DNA of 48,007 bases from Acidobacterium sp. S8 (GTDB taxonomy: Bacteria > Acidobacteriota > Terriglobia > Terriglobales > Acidobacteriaceae): contig NZ_LMUM01000005.1 in NCBI RefSeq assembly GCF_009765985.1, forward strand, positions 1-48,007. Reading direction: 5' to 3'. A program made the translations under genes and the position numbers. Positions 34,645-42,622 of this stretch are shown here, piece after piece. Under the pieces are notes generated by a model. It was not told the DNA's origin. It did not search any database and saw only the letters and a program-made list of their open reading frames with translations. Every line of letters begins with the position of its first letter. The stretch's first letter is position 1.

Positions 34645-36321
34645 TCACACCGAAAACGGCCACGCGCCTTCATCACCGCACCACTCAAATCTCTGTGCAC
34701 CCCAACGCTCCGGAACAGTGCTCTCAAACCAATCCGCAGCTGTCTTAAACGGAGCCGCCTTCGCCGCCACCTGAAACGCCTCCTTAAGCGCCTGCCTCTG
34801 TTCCGCACCCATGGCCTGCTTTTCCACTGAAACAAACAGCGCCGTCCCGCTCGCCGCTACATAGCGCAGCCACTGCTCTGTCTCGCGCCACGGAACCGCC
34901 TGCGTCACGGCAACACAATCGCCATCCACCGCAAAAAAACTTCCCTGCTGCGCCAGCCGGAAGGCAATCGTATTCACACCCATGCGCCGCGTACGCTCCC
35001 AGATCTTCCCGCTCGTGTCATCACCGGTTCGAGACAAATCAAAAATCCCAGCGCCCAGCTGTCCCACCGTATTGCAGCCAAGGATCAGCGTCTTCTCACC
35101 GAGTGTCGCGCGAATCTCCCGATATAAATCCGCGATAATCTCCGCATTCGTGCGGCTGCGATCGTGAAAATGCCAGCCCGAAAGCGCAGGCTGCGCGCCC
35201 ATCTCAAATCCCCACTGCCCCAGCAGGTCATAGGTCGAGAAGTCGTGCTTTACCATCTCGTAGCCCCACTCTGCCAGTTGGCGCAGCTTCGTCCGAACCG
35301 CTTCCAGAGCATCCGGAATCGTCGGATCATACGCCAGCTCTGCCGTGCGCTCCGTGCGTCGACCGAAGCGAGCCTCCGGCATCAGCAACTCCCGATTCGT
35401 CCCTTCAGGAGCAATCAACGGACGAATCCATATCCCCGGTCGCACCCCGCGCTCGCGAATCTCTCCAGCCAGCTGCGCCATATCCGGAAATTTATCCTTA
35501 TGCGTCCACCCATCGTCGATCACGGTAAATGGCTTCGGACCACCCGCAGGCCGCAACGCCGCCGCCATATCCGCATCTTCCAGAATCAGCTCCCGGCTGC
35601 TCTTGCCATACGCGTAGTACCAGTCATTCGTGCCATACACAACTCCCTGCGAAGGCCGCGGCTTCCGGCACATCACCTCGCAAAACTGATGCAGCGCCGC
35701 AATCGCATCCTCTCCGGCCTCGCCCCTGCGCGTGACAATCGTAGCCGCATGCAGTTGCCGCTCACCCAGCTCTACGCCCGATCCGCCATTCGAAACATCC
35801 AGCCACAGCGACACTCCCTCCGCATCCACTTGCCAGAAGCACATTGCGCCCGCGCCCGTCTCTACTCCGTATCCATGCAACGCCGCGCCGTCAAACGCCG
35901 CAAAATACCACGGCATCACTCGCTCCGGCATCATCGCTCGCCATGCCAGATCGCCATAGCTGCGCTCCCAGTGATCGCCAAGAAAGCGAAGCCGCGAATC
36001 AACCGCCGCAGACCACCGCAAGTGAACATGCGTCAAAGCCGTGCCCGCAGCCGACACATGCACCGCCAGCGTCGCGACCTCCGCAGCAGTTTCTACCTCA
36101 ACGCCGTGCCCCTGCCATCTCGAACCAGACCGCGTCAGAACGATGCGATTCTCAAGCCCCGCATAAGCCGTCGCAGAATACGGCAAGCGCAGCAGCTCAA
36201 AATAACTCGAGGTCTTCGCCGCAGCCGAAGCAAAAGCCGGCACTCCACTCACCGCACCCAGAGCAGAAGAAGCCACCACACCACCAAGAAAGGATCGTCG
36301 CGTCAGAAAATCATCAGGCAT
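34645..36321 (-). CDS. Tat-exported GH36-like alpha-galactosidase
   Basis: 558 residues from the ATG at 36321, which places the twin-arginine motif LTRRSFLGG at the N-terminus; the longer reading adds 26 unlikely residues. After the signal come a beta-sandwich (about 35-215) and a TIM barrel (about 220-500). Glycosidase landmarks are FTVIDDGW, RPGIWIRPLIAP, the nucleophile motif EMVKHDF (D360) and LSRTGDDTSG, where one of D434/D435 is the probable acid/base. It should release alpha-linked galactose or a similar sugar in the periplasm. Tat export implies folding before export. GH36/GH27-clan assignment is firm, exact specificity less so. Confidence 0.85.
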   Translation of the reverse strand: MPDDFLTRRSFLGGVVASSALGAVSGVPAFASAAAKTSSYFELLRLPYSATAYAGLENRIVLTRSGSRWQGHGVEVETAAEVATLAVHVSAAGTALTHVHLRWSAAVDSRLRFLGDHWERSYGDLAWRAMMPERVMPWYFAAFDGAALHGYGVETGAGAMCFWQVDAEGVSLWLDVSNGGSGVELGERQLHAATIVTRRGEAGEDAIAALHQFCEVMCRKPRPSQGVVYGTNDWYYAYGKSSRELILEDADMAAALRPAGGPKPFTVIDDGWTHKDKFPDMAQLAGEIRERGVRPGIWIRPLIAPEGTNRELLMPEARFGRRTERTAELAYDPTIPDALEAVRTKLRQLAEWGYEMVKHDFSTYDLLGQWGFEMGAQPALSGWHFHDRSRTNAEIIADLYREIRATLGEKTLILGCNTVGQLGAGIFDLSRTGDDTSGKIWERTRRMGVNTIAFRLAQQGSFFAVDGDCVAVTQAVPWRETEQWLRYVAASGTALFVSVEKQAMGAEQRQALKEAFQVAAKAAPFKTAADWFESTVPERWGAQRFEWCGDEGAWPFSV

Positions 36322-36414
36322 CTTGCGATCATAAAACGACCGAAGCCCTACCGCCGGGATGCGCAAGCCACCGCAAAGCATCCACTGTCCATCGCACACG
36401 ACCCAGACCCCCGC

Positions 36415-36570
36415 CGGGTGCCTCAGAGCCTGCCCTGAGCGAAGCCGAAGGATTCACGTAGCTAACCTGGGTTCTTTCAACCCACGTCATCATAAAAGGA
36501 TGATTCAGCCGGGTGCCCCAGGTTCGCGTAGCTAACCTGGGTATTTTTTAACCCACGTCATCATAAAAAA
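36415..36570. repeat. Two tandem family A dispersed repeats
   Basis: Copy 2 (from 36511) reads GGGTGCCCCAGGTTCGCGTA then GCTAACCTGGGTATTTTTTA and ACCCACGTCATCATAAAAAA; CCCAGGTT / AACCTGGG form a hairpin. Copy 1 (from 36416) has an extra piece, GCCTGCCCTGAGCGAAGCCG, between the two halves. The 363-base gap before the M13 gene holds these repeats and no other gene. Confidence 0.85.
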
Positions 36571-36684
36571 AGCGATTCAGCAAGCCACCTCAAAAGCAGC
36601 CTCCATTCATCGCACGCCACCCCGACGACCGCCTCAGCATGCTACCCTCAATCTTTGCCTTTTAGAGCATTTTCGGAGCCAGCA

Positions 36685-38724
36685 ATGAAGCCAATTTTTG
36701 CCCTCGCCGCCCTCAGCCTCCTGCCCTTCATCCCCGCTCACGCGCAGGAGACCCACGGCATCTCCATCGCCAACATGGACACCTCCGTCAAACCGGGCGA
36801 CGACTTCTACCTCTACGCCAATGGCAATTGGATCAAGCGCACTGAAATCCCCGCCGACCGCGCCGGCATCGGCGTCTTCACCACCCTTGCCGATCTCAGC
36901 AACAAGCGCACCGCCGACCTCATCGAAGAAGCCGCGAAATCCGCCGCACCCGCAGGCTCCGGCCAGCGCAAAATCGCCGACCTCTACAACTCCTATATGA
37001 ACGAGGCCGCCATCGAATCCAGGGGATCGGCACCGCTCCGCCCGCACCTCGAAGCCATCCTCGCCATCAAAAACAAAACGGACCTCTCCCGCGCATTAGG
37101 CGAAACCCTCCGCGCCGACGTCGATGCCCTCAACAACACCAATTTCCACACGCCGAATCTATTCGGCCTCTGGGTCGCGCCGGGCTTCAATGATTCCGAC
37201 CATTACACCGCCTACCTGCTCCAGGGCGGCCTCGAACTCCCCGACCGCGAATACTACACCAGCGATACCCCACACATGCACGATCTGATGACCAAGTACC
37301 AGACCCACGTCGCCGCCATGCTCCGGCTCGCCGGATTTGACAACGCTGAATCGCGCGCCGCAAACGTCGTCTCACTCGAGCACGCCATCGCCGAAAAGCA
37401 CATCCCGCTTGAAGAAAACGAAGACATCCACAAAGCCAACAACACCTGGCAGCCCTCTGACTTCACAACCAAGGCCCCCGGCATCGACTGGCCGGAATTC
37501 TTCCGCGCTGCAGGTCTCGACAAGCAATCCAGCTTCATCGTCTGGCAGCCCACCGCCTTCACCGGCGAATCCGCGCTCGTCGCCTCTACACCGCTCGATA
37601 CATGGAAGGACTGGCTCGCCTACCACCTCATCGAAAACTACGCCGGCATCCTGCCCAAAGCCTTTGCCGACGAGCGCTTCGCCTTCTTCGGCAAAACTCT
37701 TACCGGAACTCCGCAGCAGCGTCCGCGCTGGCAACGCGGCGTCTTCGTCGTCAACGGCCTCCTCGGAGATGAAGTAGGCAAGCTCTATGCCCAGCGCTAC
37801 TTCCCGCCCGAAGCCAAGGCGCAGGCGCAGGCCATGGTCGCCAATCTCATCGCTGCCTTCCACAAGCGCATCGATGCCCTCACTTGGATGGCCCCTGCCA
37901 CCAAGGCCGAGGCACAAGCCAAACTCGATACCCTGTACGTAGGCATCGGCTACCCCGAAACATGGGAAGACTATTCCAATCTCGAAATCAAGCCCGATGA
38001 TGTCTTCGGCAACTTCTGGCGCGGCAGTCTCGCCGCTTACCATCGCGAAATCGGCCGCCTCGGCACGCCTGTCGATCGGCACCGCTGGTGCATGACCCCG
38101 CAGACCGTCAACGCCGTCAACCTGCCGCTGCAAAACGGCCTCAACTTCCCCGCCGCCATCCTGCAGCCGCCATTCTTCGATCCGCAGGCTCCCGCCGCTT
38201 CCAACTACGGAGCGATCGGCTCCGTCATCGGTCACGAAATCAGCCACACCTTTGACTCGGAAGGAGCCGCCTTCGACTCCAAAGGCCGCGTCCGTAACTG
38301 GTGGACACCCGAAGACCTCGCCCACTTCAACGCCGCTACAGCAAAGCTCGCCGCGCAGTATGACACTTACATGCCCTTCCCTGATCTGCATGTCCATGGC
38401 AAGCAGACATTAGGTGAAAATATCGCCGACGTCGCCGGAATCGCCGCCGCCTACGACGGTTATCACGCCTCTCTCAACGGCAGCCCCGCACCCGAGCAGC
38501 ATGGATTCTCCGGCGATCAGCAGTTCTTCATCGCCTTCGCTCAGAACTGGGGATCAAAGGCCCGCGAAGCCGCCCTCCGCCAGCAGGTCGTCGGCGACCC
38601 GCATGCACCCGCCGAATACCGCGCCGCCACCGTCCGCAACATCGACGCATGGTACGATGCCTTCACCGTAAAACCCGGCGACAAACTCTACCTCGCCCCA
38701 CCCGACCGAGTCCGCATCTGGTAA
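36685..38724 (+). CDS. pepO: Secreted M13 (neprilysin-like) metallopeptidase
   Basis: 679 residues from the ATG at 36685, behind CGGAG and followed by a signal peptide (MKPIFALAALSLLPFIPAHA-QET). The zinc site is complete: H517, E518 and H521 in VIGHEISHTFDSEG, and E578/D582 in GENIADVAG. The substrate-binding NAVNLPLQNG block and the C-terminal RVRIW are also typical. M13 enzymes cut short peptides before hydrophobic residues. Most are membrane-anchored or secreted; this one looks periplasmic or secreted. It joins the DUF885 and aminopeptidase P genes as a third exported peptidase in the window. Confidence 0.95.
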   Translation: MKPIFALAALSLLPFIPAHAQETHGISIANMDTSVKPGDDFYLYANGNWIKRTEIPADRAGIGVFTTLADLSNKRTADLIEEAAKSAAPAGSGQRKIADLYNSYMNEAAIESRGSAPLRPHLEAILAIKNKTDLSRALGETLRADVDALNNTNFHTPNLFGLWVAPGFNDSDHYTAYLLQGGLELPDREYYTSDTPHMHDLMTKYQTHVAAMLRLAGFDNAESRAANVVSLEHAIAEKHIPLEENEDIHKANNTWQPSDFTTKAPGIDWPEFFRAAGLDKQSSFIVWQPTAFTGESALVASTPLDTWKDWLAYHLIENYAGILPKAFADERFAFFGKTLTGTPQQRPRWQRGVFVVNGLLGDEVGKLYAQRYFPPEAKAQAQAMVANLIAAFHKRIDALTWMAPATKAEAQAKLDTLYVGIGYPETWEDYSNLEIKPDDVFGNFWRGSLAAYHREIGRLGTPVDRHRWCMTPQTVNAVNLPLQNGLNFPAAILQPPFFDPQAPAASNYGAIGSVIGHEISHTFDSEGAAFDSKGRVRNWWTPEDLAHFNAATAKLAAQYDTYMPFPDLHVHGKQTLGENIADVAGIAAAYDGYHASLNGSPAPEQHGFSGDQQFFIAFAQNWGSKAREAALRQQVVGDPHAPAEYRAATVRNIDAWYDAFTVKPGDKLYLAPPDRVRIW

Positions 38725-38789
38725 CAGTAATTTGTTGAATTGCCTTCTCAGGTTTGAACGCGACCATCTGAGCGAAGCACCGTACGTTC

Positions 38790-39010
38790 AACTCGTCATC
38801 CCGAGTGAAGCGATGTGTTTTTCAACTTGTCATCCTGAGCGAAGCGACCGCAGGGAGTGCAGCCGAAGGACCTGCAGTTTGCATCGTCCGGCAGAAAACT
38901 GGGTGCCCCATTCTGAGCGTAGCGAAGGGTGGGGGAAAGAAGGGTGGAAACCTGGGTGCCCCAGGTTCGCGTAGCTAACCTGGGTCTTCTTTCAACCCAC
39001 ATCCATCACA
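38790..39010. repeat. Cluster of four mixed dispersed repeats
   Basis: The 310-base gap holds, in order, a partial family C copy (GTCATCCCGAGTGAAGCG, about 38797), a full family C copy (38829-38880, ending GGACCTGCAGTTT), a hybrid B copy (38901-38935, GGGTGCCCCATTCTGAGCG then AGCGAAGGGTGGGGG) and a family A copy (38954-39005). No gene is seen in the gap. Confidence 0.8.
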
Positions 39011-39034
39011 AAAAAGGGTGAAATACAGACAAGC

Positions 39035-40324
39035 TCAACTGAACCGCGTCCGCTTCCAAAGCAGCCAACCACACCCAATCGCGGCAAAAACCAGCACCAC
39101 ACACAGCACGCTGACCCAGGCAAAATTCATCTCCAGCGGAGGCGCCTTTACCTGCAATCCCAGCCAGAGAAAAACCGCTACAGCGCAAGCGACAATCGCA
39201 TAATCCCACCATGGCCGCCGCCGCTTTTCCTCATCCCCATGGATCGATCCCAGCTGTGCCGCCACGCAATCCTCAAAGCGCAGACCATACTTCTCGCACT
39301 CTCGTGAAATCGCATCGCGCCCCGATTGCTGCTCTCGCGCCGGAGCCGCCGCCGTGCTGATAAACACAGCCCCCACAATCATCAGCAGAGAGCCCGTCAA
39401 AATCATTCCGCGGCTCGCATCGCTCACATGCGCCAGCTCACCAAACACCAGCGCACCCCACGCCAGTCCCCATAACTGGTTCGTATTCGACAGCGGAATG
39501 CCGCGTCCGATGCCGACATACTTCGTCGCATACTGCTGGAACAGATCGCCGATCACCCAGCAGAAGCCGCCAAGAAAAATCCAGAACACAACATGCCGCG
39601 CTGCCATCAATTCCGCATGCAACGGAGCCACACCGCCGCCAAACATCACCGCCAGCAATCCCATCGAACCCAGCTCGCCGATCGTAAACACAGTCACAAA
39701 CGACAGCGGATTCATCCCGCTCAAATACGCCTTCCGATAAGGCACATACATCGTGCCCCACAGCAGGCTCGCCCCCAGCGCCGCCAGAATTCCATGCACC
39801 GCGCGAGCATGCTGCATATCTGTATGCTGCACAGTTACAAATGCCAGCAGAATAGCGCCCGCCACGATTGCCAGCGCTCCGCCCAGTACTCTCGACCCGA
39901 TGCGGAAGCCCGCTCCGCGCATTTCCTGGAAGAGCAGCCAGCCCCAGAAAATCCCAATCAGGCTATTGGTATTCCAAAGCGGAAATGCAATCGCCAGCCC
40001 CACATCCCGGATCGCAAACACCGTCAGCGTATTCGCCACCGCCCACAGCGACCCCGCCAGCACAGCCCACACAATCAAATGCGGCTTGGCAAACAAGTCG
40101 CGGAACACATAATCCGTCCCCTTCAGCAGAGTCGGCAGCGTCCACCGCGCCACAAACACGCCCAGCACCATCGCCAGCGAAATGGCAAACGGAGAAAGCC
40201 CGGCATTCACCAGCTTCGTCGGAGCCTCCGCACCGCCCAGCCAGACCCCGGCCGCCAGTCCGCAAGCCACGCCCAACCCATGCATCGAGGTAGCTTGTGT
40301 GTGACGGCTAACAGTATTCGCCAA
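39035..40324 (-). CDS. GRP-family sugar transporter (GlcU/RhaT-like)
   Basis: 429 residues with ten transmembrane segments and a charged loop (about 330-370) before two final helices. It belongs to the glucose/ribose-porter branch of the DMT superfamily, seen in WAVANTLTVFAIRDVGLAIA, FPLWNTNSLIGIFWGWLLF and GIPLSNTNQLWGLAWGALVF, which repeat one motif in each half. The start is the TTG at 40324, supported by TAAGGAG seven bases upstream; the nearest ATG is 13 codons in and has no such site. Sugar unknown. Confidence 0.85.
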   Translation of the reverse strand: MANTVSRHTQATSMHGLGVACGLAAGVWLGGAEAPTKLVNAGLSPFAISLAMVLGVFVARWTLPTLLKGTDYVFRDLFAKPHLIVWAVLAGSLWAVANTLTVFAIRDVGLAIAFPLWNTNSLIGIFWGWLLFQEMRGAGFRIGSRVLGGALAIVAGAILLAFVTVQHTDMQHARAVHGILAALGASLLWGTMYVPYRKAYLSGMNPLSFVTVFTIGELGSMGLLAVMFGGGVAPLHAELMAARHVVFWIFLGGFCWVIGDLFQQYATKYVGIGRGIPLSNTNQLWGLAWGALVFGELAHVSDASRGMILTGSLLMIVGAVFISTAAAPAREQQSGRDAISRECEKYGLRFEDCVAAQLGSIHGDEEKRRRPWWDYAIVACAVAVFLWLGLQVKAPPLEMNFAWVSVLCVVLVFAAIGCGWLLWKRTRFS

Positions 40325-40369
40325 TCAAAATCTCCTTAAACTATGCCGGTGCCGATACGAAGCTACGCC

Positions 40370-40411
40370 GTCATCCTGAGCGAAGCGTGGCGGAGTCGAA
40401 GGACCCGCAAG
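40370..40411. repeat. Dispersed repeat, family C
   Basis: GTCATCCTGAGCGAAGCG then TGGCGGAGTCGAAGGACCCG. It differs from the 38829 copy in the centre but has the same ends. Confidence 0.75.
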
Positions 40412-40466
40412 CTTGAAATGCGTGCGCCTTCTGCCTTGCGCAGCAAGGCTAACGAAACCCCCAAGC

Positions 40467-40556
40467 TCAATGCAGCCACGCCAGCAGTACCACCCCGACC
40501 GCGAGCACGCCCACCGGAATCCAGAACTGCACATCCGTCAAAATCGCTTTCAGCAT
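40467..40556 (-). CDS. 29-residue single-helix membrane protein
   Basis: A complete frame encodes MLKAILTDVQFWIPVGVLAV followed by GVVLLAWLH. One transmembrane helix fills residues 10-27. Similar tiny proteins with an ILTDVxFWxP start are common in Acidobacteria and some are mislabelled as Tir receptors (from memory). Function unknown. It lies between the GRP transporter and inositol oxygenase genes. Confidence 0.6.
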   Translation of the reverse strand: MLKAILTDVQFWIPVGVLAVGVVLLAWLH

Positions 40557-40706
40557 TTGGATAAACCTAACGGCATCATTCCCATGCTGTCAAAGATCAA
40601 ATCTCGGACTATATGGAATCGCTACCAATCCCCCAAAATCAGCAAATTCAGGTGACGACCGTCCGTCCGCACTCCTATAATGGATCGTCAACGGAGGAAT
40701 CTTCTC

Positions 40707-41561
40707 ATGCACACCATCACGCCCGAAAAACCCATGGAACACCTCGACGACTGGGACGATTTCGTCGCCAGCCGCTACAAAGAGGGCAAAGCAGAAGAAG
40801 AGTTCCGCAACTACGACGCCGAAGCCAACCCCGGCGTAGCCGAGTTCTACCGGCTCAACCATCAGCACCAGACCGTCGACTTCGTCCTCGAAAAAGAAAA
40901 GGAATTCCTCGGCCTCAATCGCGGCAAAAAAAGCATTTGGGAAGCAGCCGACTACCTCAATACCCTCGTCGACGACAGCGACCCCGACACCGATCTCACC
41001 CAGATCGAGCACCTTCTGCAAACGTCAGAAGCCATCCGCCGCGACGGCCATCCGCGCTGGATGGTGCTCACCGGCCTCATCCACGATCTCGGAAAAGTCC
41101 TCTGCCTCTACGGCGAGCCGCAATGGGCCGTCGTCGGCGACACTTTCCCGGTAGGCTGCGCCTGGTCCGACCAGATCGTTTTTCCCGAATACTTCGCCGC
41201 CAACCCGGACAGCGACGTTCCCGAGTACCAGACCAAATACGGCATCTACGAGCCCAACTGCGGCCTCGACAAGGTCCATCTCTCCTGGGGACACGACGAG
41301 TACATCTATAACGTCGCCAAGCCCTACATGCCTGAGCCCGCGCTCTACATGCTGCGCTATCACTCGTTTTACCCGGCGCACAAGCACGGAGCCTACAAGC
41401 ACCTCATGACCTCGCACGACGAGGAGATGTTCGACTGGGTCCACAAGTTCAATCCCTACGACCTCTACTCCAAAGGCGCGGCCAAGCCCGACTTCAAAGA
41501 GCTAAAACCTTACTATGACGATCTCATCGCCGAGTACTTCCCGGAGAAGATCGCCTGGTAA
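40707..41561 (+). CDS. Myo-inositol oxygenase
   Basis: 284 residues from the ATG at 40707, behind GGAGGA at eight bases. The protein is close to eukaryotic MIOX in length and pattern: [31 protein letters not shown] (the HD iron ligands), [20 protein letters not shown] and [17 protein letters not shown], plus a final Asp ([16 protein letters not shown]). It cleaves myo-inositol with O2 at a mixed-valent di-iron centre to give glucuronate. The enzyme is rarer in bacteria than the NAD-dependent inositol route. No glucuronate genes are adjacent. A terminator follows the gene directly. Confidence 0.95.
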   Translation: MHTITPEKPMEHLDDWDDFVASRYKEGKAEEEFRNYDAEANPGVAEFYRLNHQHQTVDFVLEKEKEFLGLNRGKKSIWEAADYLNTLVDDSDPDTDLTQIEHLLQTSEAIRRDGHPRWMVLTGLIHDLGKVLCLYGEPQWAVVGDTFPVGCAWSDQIVFPEYFAANPDSDVPEYQTKYGIYEPNCGLDKVHLSWGHDEYIYNVAKPYMPEPALYMLRYHSFYPAHKHGAYKHLMTSHDEEMFDWVHKFNPYDLYSKGAAKPDFKELKPYYDDLIAEYFPEKIAW

Positions 41562-41581
41562 AAGGACGCACACTTCAGAAT

Positions 41582-41617
41582 AGAGAGCGCGTCTTCGAGA
41601 CGCGCTCTCTTCTTTCC
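41582..41617 (+). terminator. Rho-independent terminator of the inositol oxygenase gene
   Basis: A 12-base perfect stem (AGAGAGCGCGTC with GACGCGCTCTCT) around TTCGA, followed by TCTTTCC, 20 bases past the stop. Confidence 0.85.
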
Positions 41618-41633
41618 CCGTAGGAAAATTACC

Positions 41634-41685
41634 GGGTGCCCCAGGTTCGCGCAGCTAACCTGGGTGTTTTTTAACCCACATCACA
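41634..41685. repeat. Dispersed palindromic repeat, family A
   Basis: GGGTGCCCCAGGTTCGCGCA then GCTAACCTGGGTGTTTTTTA, ending ACCCACATCACA. One change in the loop from the 36511 copy. A family C fragment (GTCATCCGGAGCGAAGC) follows at 41723. Confidence 0.85.
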
Positions 41686-41794
41686 CAAAAGGGTGGGAGC
41701 AGAAATCTCATCCAAAGACATTTGTCATCCGGAGCGAAGCTAAGCATCCCTACCACCGATCTGAAATCTCTGATAATAGAAAACAGGAGAACCG

Positions 41795-42358
41795 ATGGCC
41801 AAGCTCTTCCAATCGATCGAGCCCGCGCTCCGCGAATTCATTGAGAAGCAGCACATCTTCTTCAACGCCTCCGCCGCGTCCGACGGCCGCGTCAACCTCT
41901 CGCCCCGCGATGCTGCCTCTCTGCGAGTCCTCGACACCCGCACCGTTATCTACCTCGACCGCACCGGAAGCGGCAATGAAACCGCAGCCCATGTGCGGAT
42001 CAAAAACCGCCTCACCCTCATGTTCTGCGCCTTTGAAGGCGCGCCCACCATCCTCCGCCTCTACGGCAAGGCCCGCATCCTCCGCCGTGGCACCCTCGAA
42101 TACCTCACATTCCTTGCCTCTGCCTTCGATAACGCCGAGCCGCCGGGAGCCCGCCAGATGGTCATGCTCGACGTCGATTCAGTCCAGACCTCCTGCGGCT
42201 ATGGCGTGCCCTTATTCGACTACGTCGGCGAGCGCACCACCCTCACCCGCTGGGCAGAAGCCAAAGGTGAAGCCGGGCTCGACGAATACCGCCGCCTGAA
42301 AAACGCCCAAAGCATAGACGGCTTCGCCACCGGCCTCCTCGAAAACGAAACAATCTAA
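41795..42358 (+). CDS. Pyridoxamine 5'-phosphate oxidase-like flavoprotein
   Basis: 187 residues; AGGAG precedes the ATG by five bases. It matches the PNPOx-like FMN-binding split barrel (FFNASAASDGRVNLSPRD, VIYLDRTGSGNETAAHVR, RLTLMFCAFEGAPTILRLYG). Many members reduce flavins or bind haem or F420-like cofactors rather than making PLP; the substrate here is unknown. It is alone between repeats. Confidence 0.82.
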   Translation: MAKLFQSIEPALREFIEKQHIFFNASAASDGRVNLSPRDAASLRVLDTRTVIYLDRTGSGNETAAHVRIKNRLTLMFCAFEGAPTILRLYGKARILRRGTLEYLTFLASAFDNAEPPGARQMVMLDVDSVQTSCGYGVPLFDYVGERTTLTRWAEAKGEAGLDEYRRLKNAQSIDGFATGLLENETI

Positions 42359-42412
42359 GAATGGATACAGGGTCATCTTGACGAAGCCGACCAGCCAAGC
42401 CGCCCCAACCGC

Positions 42413-42533
42413 GGGTGCCCCAGAGCCTGCCCTGAGCGAAGCCGAAGGGTTCGCGTAGCTAACCTGGGTATTCTTCAACCCAAGTCACAAACATGGGTGC
42501 CCTATCCTTTCGCGCCTTTGCGAAAGGGCGGGA
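42413..42533. repeat. Family A (extended) followed by family B repeat
   Basis: GGGTGCCCCAGAGCCTGCCC then TGAGCGAAGCCGAAGGGTTC and the GCTAACCTGGGTATTC end at 42413-42490; it shares the inserted GCCTGCCCTGAGCGAAGCCG with the 36416 copy. A family B copy (GGGTGCCCTATCCTTTCGCG) begins at 42495. Together they fill most of the gap before the PIG-L gene. Confidence 0.8.
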
Positions 42534-42622
42534 GAGCAGCAATTCGATCATGAATTCTGCAAATGAACTCCAAACTGGAGAACCTTGCCAGCAAGGCCCG
42601 GTAGAAGCACCGGCTATCGAGG

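Noticed and set aside
35164-36438. 424-codon + strand frame opposite the alpha-galactosidase
   Set aside because: Extremely Arg/His/Pro-rich, with no start site, and opposite a clear Tat-exported enzyme.
36415-36570. Two close repeats as a possible CRISPR array
   Set aside because: Only two units with unequal length, a conserved internal palindrome and copies scattered elsewhere; no cas gene.
42587-42600. CCTTGCCAGCAAGG palindrome past the PIG-L stop as a terminator
   Set aside because: The loop would be too small for a full stem and no T-run follows.
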